A stretch of DNA of 64,000 bases from Lepisosteus oculatus. Lineage: Eukaryota; Chordata; Actinopteri; Semionotiformes; Lepisosteidae. Every line of letters starts with the position of its first letter. Position 1 is the first letter of the stretch. Under the pieces are notes generated by a model that saw nothing but the letters and a program-made list of their open reading frames with translations, had not been told where the DNA came from and did no database searches. The DNA lies in contig NC_090699.1 of assembly GCF_040954835.1 (NCBI RefSeq), forward strand, positions 14,811,817 through 14,875,816, given 5' to 3'. The translations under genes and the position numbers were made by a program. This document shows positions 36,301-51,300 of this stretch, in pieces.

Positions 36301-39300
36301 ACTGCCCCCACCACCACAACACCTCCTGAAACTACTACACCTGCCCCAACTACCACAACTACTCCACCAAGCACAACAACAGCCCCAACAACTACAACAA
36401 CTGCCCCCACCACCACAACTCCCGAAACTACTACAACACCTACCCCAACTACCACCACTTCTTCACCAAGCACAACAACAGCCCCAACAACTACAACACC
36501 TGCCCCTACTACCATAACAACTGCCCCCACCACCACAACAACTCCTGAAACTACTACAACACCTGCCCAAACTACCACCACTACCCCACCAAGCACAACT
36601 ACAGCCCCAACAACTACAACACCTGCCCCTACTACCACAACAACTGCCCCCACCACCACAACAACCCCTGAAACTACTACACCTGCCCCAAGTACCACAA
36701 CTACTCCACCAAGCACAACTACAGCCCCAACAACTACAACACCTGCCCCTACTACCACAACAACTGCCCCCACCACCACAACAACTCCTGAAACTACTAC
36801 ACCTTCCCCAACTACCACAACAACTACCCCCACCTCCACAACAACTCCTGAAACTACTACACCTGCCCCAACTACCACAACTACTCCACCAAGCACAACT
36901 ACAGCCCCAACAACTACAACAACTGCCCCCACCACAACAACAACTCCAGAAACTACTACACCTGCCCCAACTACCACAACTACTCCAACAAGCACAACTA
37001 CAGCCCCAACAACTACAACACCTGCCCCTACTACCACAACAACTGCCCCCACCACCAAAACAACTCCTGAAAATACTACACCTGCCCCAACTACCACAAC
37101 TACTCCACCAAGCACAACTACAGCCCCAACAACTACAACACCTGCCCCTACTACCACAACAACTGCCCCCACCACCACAACTCCTGAAACTACTACACCT
37201 GCCCCAACTACCACAACTACTCCACCAAGCACAACTACAGCCCCAACAACTACAACACCTGCCCCTACTACCACAACAACTGCCCCCACCACCACAACAA
37301 CTCCTGAAAATACTACACCTGCCCCAACTACCACCACTACTCCACCAAGCACAACAACAGCCCCAACAACTACAACACCTGCCCCTACTACCACAACAAC
37401 TGCCCCCACCACCACAACTCCTGAAAATACTACAACGCCTGCCCCTACTACCACAACAACTGCCCCCACCACAACAACTCCTGAAAATACTACAACGCCT
37501 GCCCCAACTACAACCACTACTCCACCAAGCACAACAACAGCACCAACAATCACAACACCTGCCCCTACTACCACAACAACTGCCCCCACCACCACAACAA
37601 CTCCTGAAACTACTACAACAGCTGCCCCTACTACCACAACAACTGCCCCCACCACCACAACAACTGCTGAAACTACTACACCTGCCCCAACTACCACAAC
37701 TACTCCACCAAGCACAACTACAGCCCCAACAACTACAACACCTGCCCCTACTACCACAACAACTGCCCCCACCACCACAACCACTCCTGAAACTACTACA
37801 CCTGCCCCAAGTACCACAACTACTCCACCAAGCACAACTACAGCCCCAACAACCATAACACCTGCCCCTACTACCACAACAACTGCCCCCACCACCACAA
37901 CAACTCCTGAAACTACTACACCTGCCCCAACTACCACAACTACTCCACGAAGCACAACTACAGCCCCAACAACTACAACACCTGCCCCTACTACCACAAC
38001 AACTGCCCCCACCTCCACAACAACTCCTGAAACTACTACACCTGCCCCAACTACCACAACTACTCCACCAAATACAACTACAGCCCCAACAACTACAACA
38101 CCTGCCCCTACTACCACAACAACTGCCCCCACCACCACAACAACTCCTGAAACTACTACACCTGCCCCAACTACCACAACTACTCCACCAAGCACAACAA
38201 CAGCCCCAACAACTACAACAACTGCCCCCACCACCACAACTCCCGAAACTACTACAACACCTACCCCAACTACCACCACTTCTTCACCAAGCACAACAAC
38301 AGCCCCAACAACTACAACACCTGCCCCTACTACCATAACAACTGCCCCCACCACCACAACAACCCCTGAAAATACTACACCTGCCCCAAGTACCACAACT
38401 ACTCCACCAAGCACAACTACAGCCCCAACAACTACAACACCTGCCCCTACTACCACAACAACTGCCCCCACCACCACAACAACTCCTGAAACTACTACAC
38501 CTGCCCCAACTACCACAACTACTCCACCAAGCACAACTACAGCCCCAACAACTACAACAACTGCCCCCACCACAACAACAACTCCAGAAACTACTACACC
38601 TGCCCCAACTACCACAACTACTCCAACAAGCACAACTACAGCCCCAACAACTACAACACCTGCCCCTACTACCACAACAACTGCCCCCACCACCAAAACA
38701 ACTCCTGAAAATACTACACCTGCCCCAACTACCACAACTACTCCACCAAGCACAACTACAGCCCCAACAACTACAACACCTGCCCCTACTACCACAACAA
38801 CTGCCCCCACCACCACAACTCCTGAAACTACTACACCTGCCCCAACTACCACAACTACTCCACCAAGCACAACTACAGCCCCAACAACTACAACACCTGC
38901 CCCTACTACCACAACAACTGCCCCCACCACCACAACAACTCCTGAAACTACTACACCTGCCCCAACTACCACAACTACTCCACCAAGCACAACTACAGCC
39001 CCAACAACTACAACACCTGCTCCTACTACCACAACAACTACCCCCACCACCACAACAACTCCTGAAACTACTACACCTGCCCCAACTACCACAACTACTC
39101 CACCAAGCACAACTACAGCCCCAACAACTACAACACCTGCTCCTACTACCACAACAACTACCCCCACCACCACAACAACTCCTGAAACTACTACAACGCC
39201 TGCCCCAACTACCACAACAACTGCCCCCACCACCACAACAACTCCTGAAACTACAACAACACCTGCCCAAACTACCACCACTACTCCACTAAGCACAACA

Positions 39301-42300
39301 ACAGCACCAACAATCACAACACCTGCCCCTACTACCACAACAACTGCCCCCACCACCACAACAAGTCCTGAAACTACTACACCTGCCCCAACTACCACAA
39401 CTACTCCAACAAGCACAACTACAGCCCCATCAACTACAACACCTGCCCCTACTACCACAACAACTGCCCCCACCACCACAACAACTCCTGAAACTACTAC
39501 ACCTGCCCCAACTACCACAACTACTCCACCAAGCACAACTACAGCCCCAACAACTACAACACCTGCTCCTACTACCACAACAACTACCCCCACCACCACA
39601 ACAACTCCTGAAACTACTACAACGCCTGCCCCAACTACCACAACAACTGCCCCCACCACCACAACAACTCCTGAAACTACAACAACACCTGCCCAAACAA
39701 CCACCACTACTCCACTAAGCACAACAACAGCACCAACAATCACAACACCTGCCCCTACTACCACAACAACTGCCCCCACCACCACAACAAGTCCTGAAAC
39801 TACTACACCTGCCCCAACTACCACAACTACTCCAACAAGCACAACTACAGCCCCATCAACTACAACACCTGCCCCTACTACCACAACAACTGCCCCCACC
39901 ACCACAACAACTCCTGAAACTACTACACCTGCCCCAACTACCACAACTACTCCACCAAGCACAACTACAGCCCCAACAACTACAACAACTGCCCCTACTA
40001 CCACAACAACTGCCCCCACCACCACAACAACTCCTGAAACTACTACACCTGCCCCAACTACCACAACTACTCCACCAAGCACAACTACAGCCCCAACAAC
40101 TACAACACCTGCCCCTACTACCACAACAACTGCCCCCACCACCACAACAACTCCTGAAACTACTACACCTGCCCCAACTACCACAACTACTCCACCAAGC
40201 ACAACTACAGCCCCAACAACTACAACACCTGCCCCTACTACCACAACAACTGCCCCCACCACCACAACAACTCCTGAAAGTACTACAACAGCTGCCCCTA
40301 CTACCACAACAACTGCCCCCACCACCACAACAACTCCTGAAACTACTACACCTGCCCCAACTACCACAACTACTCCACCAAGCACAACTACAGCCCCAAC
40401 AACTACAACAACTGCCCCCACCACAACAACAACTCCAGAAACTACTACACCTGCCCCAACTACCACAACTACTCCAACAAGCACAACTACAGCCCCAACA
40501 ACTACAACACCTGCCCCTACTACCACAACAACTGCCCCCACCACCACAACAACTCCTGAAACTACTACACCTGCCCCAACTACCACAACTACTCCACCAA
40601 GTACAACTACAGCCCCAACAACTACAACACCTGCCCCTACTACCACAACAACTGCCCCCACCACCACAACAACTCCTGAAACTACTACACCTGCCTCAAC
40701 TACCACAACTACTCCACCAAGCACAACAACAGCCCCAACAACTACAACTAGTACCCCCACCACAACAACAACAACTCCTGAAACTACTACACCTGCCCCA
40801 ACTACCACAACTACTCCACCAAGCACAACAACAGCCCCAACAACTACAACAACTGCCCCCACCACCACAACTCCTGAAACAACTACAACAACTGCCCCTA
40901 GTACCACAACAACTGCCCCCACCACCACAACAACTTCTGAAACGACTACACCTGCCCCAACTACCTCAACTACTCCACCAAGCAACACTACAGCCCCAAC
41001 AACTACATCAGCTGCCCCTACTACCACAACAACTGCCCCCACCACCACAACAACTCCTGAAACTACTACAACGCCTGCCCCAACTACAACAACAACTGCC
41101 CCCACCACCACAACAACTCCTGAAACTACAACAACACCTGCCCAAACTACCACCACTACTCCACTAAGCACAACAACAGCACCAACAATCACAACACCTG
41201 CCCCTACTACCACAACAACTGCCCCCACCACCACAACAAGTCCTGAAACTACTACACCTGCCCCAACTACCACAACTACTCCAACAAGCACAACTACAGC
41301 CCCAACAACTACAACAGCTGCCCCTACTACCACAACAACTGCCCCCACCACAACAACAACTCCTGAAACTACTACACCTGCCCCAACTACCACAACTACT
41401 CCACCAAGCACAACTACAGCCCCAACAACTACAACAACTGCCCCCACCACAACAACAGCTCCTGAAACTACTACACCTGCCCCAACTACCACAACTACTC
41501 CAACAAGCACAACTACAGCCCCAACAACTACAACACCTGCCCCTACTACCACAACAACTGCCCCCACCACCACAACAACTCCTGAAACTACTACAACAGC
41601 TGCCCCTACTACCACAACAACTGCCCCCACCACCACAACAACTCCTGAAACTACTACACCTGCCCCAACTACCACAACTACTCCACCAAGCACAACTACA
41701 TCCCCAACAACTACAACAACTGCCCCCACCACAACAACAACTCCAGAAACTACTACACCTGCCCCAACTACCACAACTACTCCAACAAGCACAACTACAG
41801 CCCCAACAACTACAACACCTGCCCCTACTACCACAACAACTGCCCCCACCACCACAACAACTCCTGAAACTACTACACCTGCCCCAACTACCACAACTAC
41901 TCCACCAAGTACAACTACAGCCCCAACAACTACAACACCTGCCCCTACTACCACAACAACTGCCCCCACCACCACAACAACTCCTGAAACTACTACACCT
42001 GCCTCAACTACCACAACTACTCCACCAAGCACAACAACAGCCCCAACAACTACAACAACTGCCCCCACCACCACAACTCCTGAAACAACTACAACAACTG
42101 CCCCTAGTACCACAACAACTGCCCCCACCACCACAACAACTTCTGAAACTACTACACCTGCCCCAACTACCACAACTACTCCACCAAGCACAACTACAGC
42201 CCCAACAACTACATCAGCTGCCCCTACTACCACAACATCTGCCCCCACCACCACAACAACTCCTGAAACTCCTACAATGCCTGCCCCAACTACCACAACA

Positions 42301-45300
42301 ACTGCCCCCACCACCACAACAACTCCTGAAACTACAACAACACCTGCCCAAACTACCACCACTACTCCACTAAGCACAACAACAGCACCAACAATCACAA
42401 CACCTGCCCCTACTACCACAACAACTGCCCCCACCACCACAACAAGTCCTGAAACTACTACACCTGCCCCAACTACCACAACTACTCCACCAAGCACAAC
42501 AACAGCCCCAACAACTACAACACCTGCCCCTACTACCACAACAACTGCCCCCACCACCACAACAACTCCTGAAACTACTACACCTGCCCCAACTACCACA
42601 ACTACTCCACCAAGCACAACTACAGCCCCAACAACTACAACACCTGCCCCTACTACCACAACAACTGCCCCCACCACCACAACAACTCCTGAAACTACTA
42701 CACCTGCCCCAACTACCACAACTACTCCACCAAGCACAACTACAGCCCCAACAACTACATCAGCTGCCCCTACTACCACAACAACTGCCCCCACCACCAC
42801 AACAACTCCTGAAACTACTACAACGCCTGCCCCAACTACCACAACAACTGCCCCCACCACCACAACAACTCCTGAAACTACTACACCTGCCCCAACTACC
42901 ACAACTACTCCACCAAGCACAACTACAGCCCCAACAACTACAACACCTGCCCCTACTACCACAACAACTGCCCCCACCACCACAACAACTCCTGAAACTA
43001 CTACACCTGCCCCAACTACCACAACTACTCCACCAAGCACAACAACAGCCCCAACAACTACAACACCTGCCCCTACTACCACAACATCTGCCCCCACCAC
43101 CACAACAACTCCTGAAACTACTACACCTGCCCCAACTACCACAACTACTCCACCAAGCACAACTACAGCCCCAACAACTACAACACCTGCCCCTACTACC
43201 ACAACAACTGCCCCCACCACCACAACAACTCCTGAAACTACTACACCTGCCCCAACTACCACAACTACTCCACCAAGCACAACTACAGCCCCAACAACTA
43301 CAACATCTGCCCCTACTACCACAACAACTGCCCCCACCACCACAACAACTCCTGAAACTACTACACCTGCCCCAACTACCACAACTACTCCACCAAGCAC
43401 AACTACAGCCCCAACAACTACAACACCTGCCCCTACTACCACAACAACTGCCCCCACCACCACAACAACTCCTGAAACTACTACACCTGCCCCAACTACC
43501 ACAACTACTCCACCAAGCACAACAACAGCCCCAACAACTACAACACCTGCCCCTACTACCACAACATCTGCCCCCACCACCACAACAACTCCTGAAACTA
43601 CTACACCTGCCCCAACTACCACAACTACTCCACCAAGCACAACTACAGCCCCAACAACTACAACACCTGCCCCTACTACCACAACAACTGCCCCCACCAC
43701 CACAACAACTCCTGAAACTACTACACCTGCCCCAACTACCACAACTACTCCACCAAGCACAACTACAGCCCCAACAACTACAACATCTGCCCCTACTACC
43801 ACAACAACTGCCCCCACCACCACAACAACTCCTGAAACTACTACACCTGCCCCAACTACCACAACTACTCCAACAAGCACAACTACAGCCCCAACAACTA
43901 CAACACCTGCCCCTACTACCACAACAACTGCCCCCACCACCACAACAACTCCTGAAACTACTACACCTGCCCCAACTACCACAACTACTCCACCAAGCAC
44001 AACTACAGCCCCAACAACTACAACACCTGCCCCTACTACCACAACAACTGCCCCCACCACCACAACAACTCCTGAAACTACTACACCTGCCCCAACTACC
44101 ACAACTACTCCACCAAGCACAACAACAGCCCCAACAACTACAACACCTGCCCCTACTACCACAACATCTGCCCCCACCACCACAACAACTCCTGAAACTA
44201 CTACACCTGCCCCAACTACCACAACTACTCCACCAAGCACAACTACAGCCCCAACAACAACAACACCTGCCCAAACTACCACCACTACTCCACCAAGCAC
44301 AACAACAGCACCAACAATCACTACACCTGCCCCTACTACCACAACAACTGCCCCCACCACCACAACAAGTCCTGAAACTACTACACCTGCCCCAACTACC
44401 ACAACTACTCCAACAAGCACAACTACAGTCCCAACAACTACAACACCTGCCCCAACAACTACAACAACTACCCCCACCACAACAACAACTCCTGAAACTA
44501 CTACACCTGCCCCGACTACCACAACTACTCCACCAAGCACAACAACAGTCCCAACAACTACAACACCTGCCCCTACTACCACAAGAAATGCCCCAACCAC
44601 CACAACAACTCCTGAAACTACTACACCTGCCCCAAGTACCACAACAACTGCCCCCACCACCACAACAACTCCTGAAACTACTACACCTGCCCCAACTACC
44701 ACAACTACTCCACCAAGCACAACTACAGCCCCAACAACTACAACACCTGCCCCTACTACCACAACAACTGCCCCCACCACCACAACAACTCCTGAAACTA
44801 CTACACCTGCCCCAACTACCACAACTACTCCAACAAGCACAACTACAGCCCCAACAACTACAACACCTGCCCCTACTACCACAACAACTGCCCCCACCAC
44901 CACAACAACTCCTGAAACTACTACACCTGCCCCAACTACCACAACTACTCCACCAAGCACAACTACAGCCCCAACAACTACAACACCTGCCCCTACTACC
45001 ACAACAACTGCCCCCACCACCACAACAACTCCTGAAACTACTACACCTGCCCCAACTACCACAACTACTCCACGAAGCACAACAACAGCCCCAACAACTA
45101 CAACACCTGCCCCTACTACCACAACATCTGCCCCCACCACCACAACAACTCCTGAAACTACTACACCTGCCCCAACTACCACAACTACTCCACCAAGCAC
45201 AACTACAGCTCCAACAACAACAACACCTGCCCAAACTACCACCACTACTCCACCAAGCACAACAACAGCACCAACAATCACTACACCTGCCCCTACTACC

Positions 45301-48300
45301 ACAACAACTGCCCCCACCACCACAACAAGTCCTGAAACTACTACACCTGCCCCAACTACCACAACTACTCCAACAAGCACAACTACAGTCCCAACAACTA
45401 CAACACCTGCCCCAACAACTACAACAACTACCCCCACCACAACAACAACTCCTGAAACTACTACACCTGCCCCGACTACCACAACTACTCCACCAAGCAC
45501 AACAACAGTCCCAACAACTACAACACCTGCCCCTACTACCACAAGAAATGCCCCAACCACCACAACAACTCCTGAAACTACTACACCTGCCCCAAGTACC
45601 ACAACAACTGCCCCCACCACCACAACAACTCCTGAAACTACTACACCTGCCCCAACTACCACAACTACTCCACCAAGCACAACTACAGCCCCAACAACTA
45701 CAACACCTGCCCCTACTACCACAACAACTGCCCCCACCACCACAACAACTCCTGAAACTACTACACCTGCCCCAACTACCACAACTACTCCAACAAGCAC
45801 AACTACAGCCCCAACAACTACAACACCTGCCCCTACTACCACAACAACTGCCCCCACCACCACAACAACTCCTGAAACTACTACACCTGCCCCAACTACC
45901 ACAACTACTCCACCAAGCACAACTACAGCCCCAACAACTACAACACCTGCCCCTACTACCACAACAACTGCCCCCACCACCACAACAACTCCTGAAACTA
46001 CTACACCTGCCCCAACTACCACAACTACTCCACCAAGCACAACTACAGCCCCAACAACTACAACACCTGCCCCTACTACCACAACAACTGCCCCCACCAC
46101 CACAACAACTCCTGAAACTACTACACCTGCCCCAACTACCACAACTACTCCACCGAGCACAACAACAGCCCCAACAACTACAACACCTGCCCCTACTACC
46201 ACAACAACTGCCCCCACCACCACAACAACTCCTGAAACTACTACACCTGCCCCAACTACCACAACTACTCCACCAAGCACAACTACAGCCCCAACAACTA
46301 CAACACCTGCCCCTACTACCACAACAACTGCCCCCACCACCACAACAACTCCTGAAACTACTACACCTGCCCCAACTACCACAACTACTCCACCAAGCAC
46401 AACTACAGCCCCAACAACTACAACACCTGCCCCTTCTACCACAATAACTGCCCCCACCACCACAACAACTCCTGAAACTACTACACCTGCCCCAACTACC
46501 ACAACTACTCCACCAAGTACAACTACAGCCCCAACAACTACAACACCTGCCCCTACTACCACAACAACTGCCCCCACCACCACAACAACTCCTGAAACTA
46601 CTACACCTGCCTCAACTACCACAACTACTCCACCAAGCACAACTACAGCCCCAACAACTACAACAGCTGCCCCTACTACCACAACAACTGCCCCCACCAC
46701 CACAACAACTTCTGAAACTACTACACCTGCCCCAACTACATCAACTACTCCACCAAGCACAACTCCAGCCCCAACAACTACAACAGCTGCCCCTACTACC
46801 ACAACAACTGCCCCCACCACCACAACAACTTCTGAAACTACTACACCTGCCCCAACTACCTCAACTACTCCACCAAGCACAACTCCAGCCCCAACAACTA
46901 CAACACCTGCCCCTACTACCACAACAACTGCCCCCACCACCACAACAACTCCTGAACCTACTACACCTGCCCCAACTACCACAACTACTCCATCAAGCAC
47001 AACAACAGCCCCAACAACTACAACAACTGCCCCCACCACCACAACTCCTGAAACAACTACAACACCTGCCCCTAGTACCACAACAACTGCCCCCACCACC
47101 ACAACAACTTCTGAAACTACTACACCTGCCCCAACTACCTCAACTACTCCACCAAGCACAACAACTGCCCCCACCACAACAACAACTCCAGAAACTACTA
47201 CACCTGCCCCAACTACCACAACTACTCCACCAAGCACAACTACAGCCCCAACAACTACAACACCTGCCCCTACTACCACAACAACTGCCCCAACCACCAC
47301 AACAACTCCTGAAACTACTACACCTGCCCCAACTACCACAACTACTCCACCAAGCACAACTACAGCCCCAACAACTACAACAACTGCCCCCACCACAACA
47401 ACAACTCCTGAAACTACTACACCTGCCCCAACTACCACCACTACTCCACCAAGCACAACAGCCCCAACACCTACAACACCTGCCCCTACTACCACAACAA
47501 CAGCCCCCACCACCACAACAACTCCTGAAACTACTACACCTGCCCCAACTACCACAACTACTCCACCAAGCACAACAACAGCCCCAACAACTACAACAGC
47601 TGCCGCTACTACCACAACAACTGCCCCCACCACCACAACAACTTCTGAAACTACTACACCTGCCCCAACTACATCAACTACTCCACCAAGCACAACTCCA
47701 GCCCCAACAACTACAACAGCTGCCCCTACTACCACAACAACTGCCCCCACCACCACAACAACTTCTGAAACTACTACACCTGCCCCAACTACCTCAACTA
47801 CTCCACCAAGCACAACTCCAGCCCCAACAACTACAACACCTGCCCCTACTACCACAACAACTGCCCCCACCACCACAACAACTCCTGAACCTACTACACC
47901 TGCCCCAACTACCACAACTACTCCATCAAGCACAACAACAGCCCCAACAACTACAACAACTGCCCCCACCACCACAACTCCTGAAACAACTACAACACCT
48001 GCCCCTAGTACCACAACAACTGCCCCCACCACCACAACAACTTCTGAAACTACTACACCTGCCCCAACTACCTCAACTACTCCACCAAGCACAACAACTG
48101 CCCCCACCACAACAACAACTCCAGAAACTACTACACCTGCCCCAACTACCACAACTACTCCACCAAGCACAACTACAGCCCCAACAACTACAACACCTGC
48201 CCCTACTACCACAACAACTGCCCCAACCACCACAACAACTCCTGAAACTACTACACCTGCCCCAACTACCACAACTACTCCACCAAGCACAACTACAGCC

Positions 48301-51300
48301 CCAACAACTACAACAACTGCCCCCACCACAACAACAACTCCTGAAACTACTACACCTGCCCCAACTACCACCACTACTCCACCAAGCACAACAGCCCCAA
48401 CACCTACAACACCTGCCCCTACTACCACAACAACAGCCCCCACCACCACAACAACTCCTGAAACTACTACACCTGCCCCAACTACCACAACTACTCCACC
48501 AAGCACAACAACAGCCCCAACAACTACCACACCTGCCCCTACTACCACAACAACTGTCCCCACCACAACAACTCCTGAAACTACTACAACGCCTGCCCCA
48601 ACTACCACCACTACTCCAGCAAGCACAACAACAGCCCCAACAACTACAACACCTGGCCCTACTACCACAACAACTGCCCCCACCACAACAACTCCTGAAA
48701 CTACTACAACGCCTGCCCCAGCTACCACCACTACTCCAGCAAGCACAACAACACCCCCACCAACTACAACACCTGGCCCTACTACCACAACAACTGGCCC
48801 CACCACCACAACAACTCCTGAAACTACTACAACAGCTGCCCCTACTACCACAACAACTGCCCCCACCACCACAACAACTCCTGAAACTACTACACCTGCC
48901 CCAACTACCACAACTACTCCACCAAGCACAACTACAGCCCCAACAACTACAACACCTGCCCCTACTACCACAACAACTGCCCCCACCACCACAACAACTC
49001 CTGAAACTACTACACTTGCCCCAACTACCACAACTACTCCACCAAGCACAACTACAGCCCCAACAACTACAACATCTGCCCCTACTACCACAACAACTGC
49101 CCCCACCACCACAACAACTCCTGAAACTACTACACCTGCCCCAACTACCACAACTACTCCAACAAGCACAACTACAGCCCCAACAACTACAACACCTGCC
49201 CCTACTACCACAACAACTGCCCCCACCACCACAACAACTCCTGAAACTACTACACCTGCCCCAACTACCACAACTACTCCACCAAGCACAACTACAGCCC
49301 CAACAACTACAACACCTGCCCCTACTACCACAACAACTGCCCCCACCACCACAACAACTCCTGAAACTACTACACCTGCCCCAATTACCACAACTACTCC
49401 ACCAAGCACAACTACAGCCCCAACAACTACAACAACTGCCCCCACCACAACAACAACTCCAGAAACTACTACACCTGCCCCAACTACCACAACTACTCCA
49501 ACAAGCACAACTACAGCCCCAACAACTACAACACCTGCCCCTACTACCACAACAACTGCCCCCACCACCACAACAACTCCTGAAACTACTACACCTGCCC
49601 CAACTACCACAACTACTCCACCAAGCACAACTACAGCCCCAACAACTACAACACCTGCCCCTACTACCACAACAACTGCCCCCACCACCACAACAACTCC
49701 TGAAACTACTACACCTGCCCCAACTACCACAACTACTTCACCAAGTACAACTACAGCCCCAACAATTACAACACCTGCCCCTACTACCACAACAACTGCC
49801 CCCACCACCACAACAACTCCTGAAACTACTACACCTGCCCCAACTACCACCACTACTCCACCAAGCACAACAACAGCCCCAACAACTACAACAGCTGCCC
49901 CTACTACCACAACAACTGCCCCCACCACCACAACAACTTCTGAAACTACTACACCTGCCCCAACTACCTCAACTACTCCACCAAGCACAACTCCAGCCCC
50001 AACAACTACAACACCTGCCCCTACTACCACAACAACTGCCCCCACCACCACAACAACTCCTGAACCTACTACACCTGCCCCAACTACCACAACTACTCCA
50101 CCAAGCACAACAACAGCCCCAACAACTACAACAACTGCCCCCACCACCACAACTCCTGAAACAACTACAACACCTGCCCCTAGTACCACAACAACTGCCC
50201 CCACCACAACAACAACTCCAGAAACTACTACACCTGCCCCAACTACCACAACTACTCCACCAAGCACAACTACAGCCCCAACAACTACAACACCTGCCCC
50301 TACTACCACAACAACTGCCCCAACCACCACAACAACTCCTGAAACTACTACACCTGCCCCAACTACCACAACTACTCCACCAAGCACAACTACAGCCCCA
50401 ACAACTACAACAACTGCCCCCACCACAACAACAACTCCTGAAACTACTACACCTGCCCCAACTACCACCACTACTCCACCAAGCACAACAGCCCCAACAC
50501 CTACAACACCTGCCCCTACTACCACAACAACTGCCCCCACCACCACAACAACTCCTGAAACTACTACACCTGCCCCAACTACCACAACTACTCCACCAAG
50601 CACAACAACAGCCCCAACAACTACCACACCTGCCCCTACTACCACAACAACTGTCCCCACCACAACAACTCCTGAAACTACTACAACGCCTGCCCCAACT
50701 ACCACCACTACTCCAGCAAGCACAACAACAGCCCCAACAACTACAACACCTGGCCCTACTACCACAACAACTGCCCCCACCACAACAACTCCTGAAACTA
50801 CTACAACGCCTGCCCCAGCTACCACCACTACTCCAGCAAGCACAACAACACCCCCACCAACTACAACACCTGCCCCTACTACCACAACAACTGCCCCCAC
50901 CACCACAACAACTCCTGAAACTACTACACCTGCCCCAACTACCACAACTACTCCACCAAGCACAACTACAGCCCCAACAACTACATCAGCTGCCCCTACT
51001 ACCACAACAACTGCCCCCACCACCACAACAACTCCTGAAACTACTACAACGCCTGCCCCAACTACCACAACAACTGCCCCCACCACCACAACAACTCCTG
51101 AAACTACTACACCTGCCCCAACTACCACAACTACTCCACCAAGCACAACTACAGCCCCAACAACTACAACACCTGCCCCTACTACCACAACAACTGCCCC
51201 CACCACCACAACAACTCCTGAAACTACTACACCTGCCCCAACTACCACAACTACTCCACCAAGCACAACAACAGCCCCAACAACTACAACACCTGCCCCT

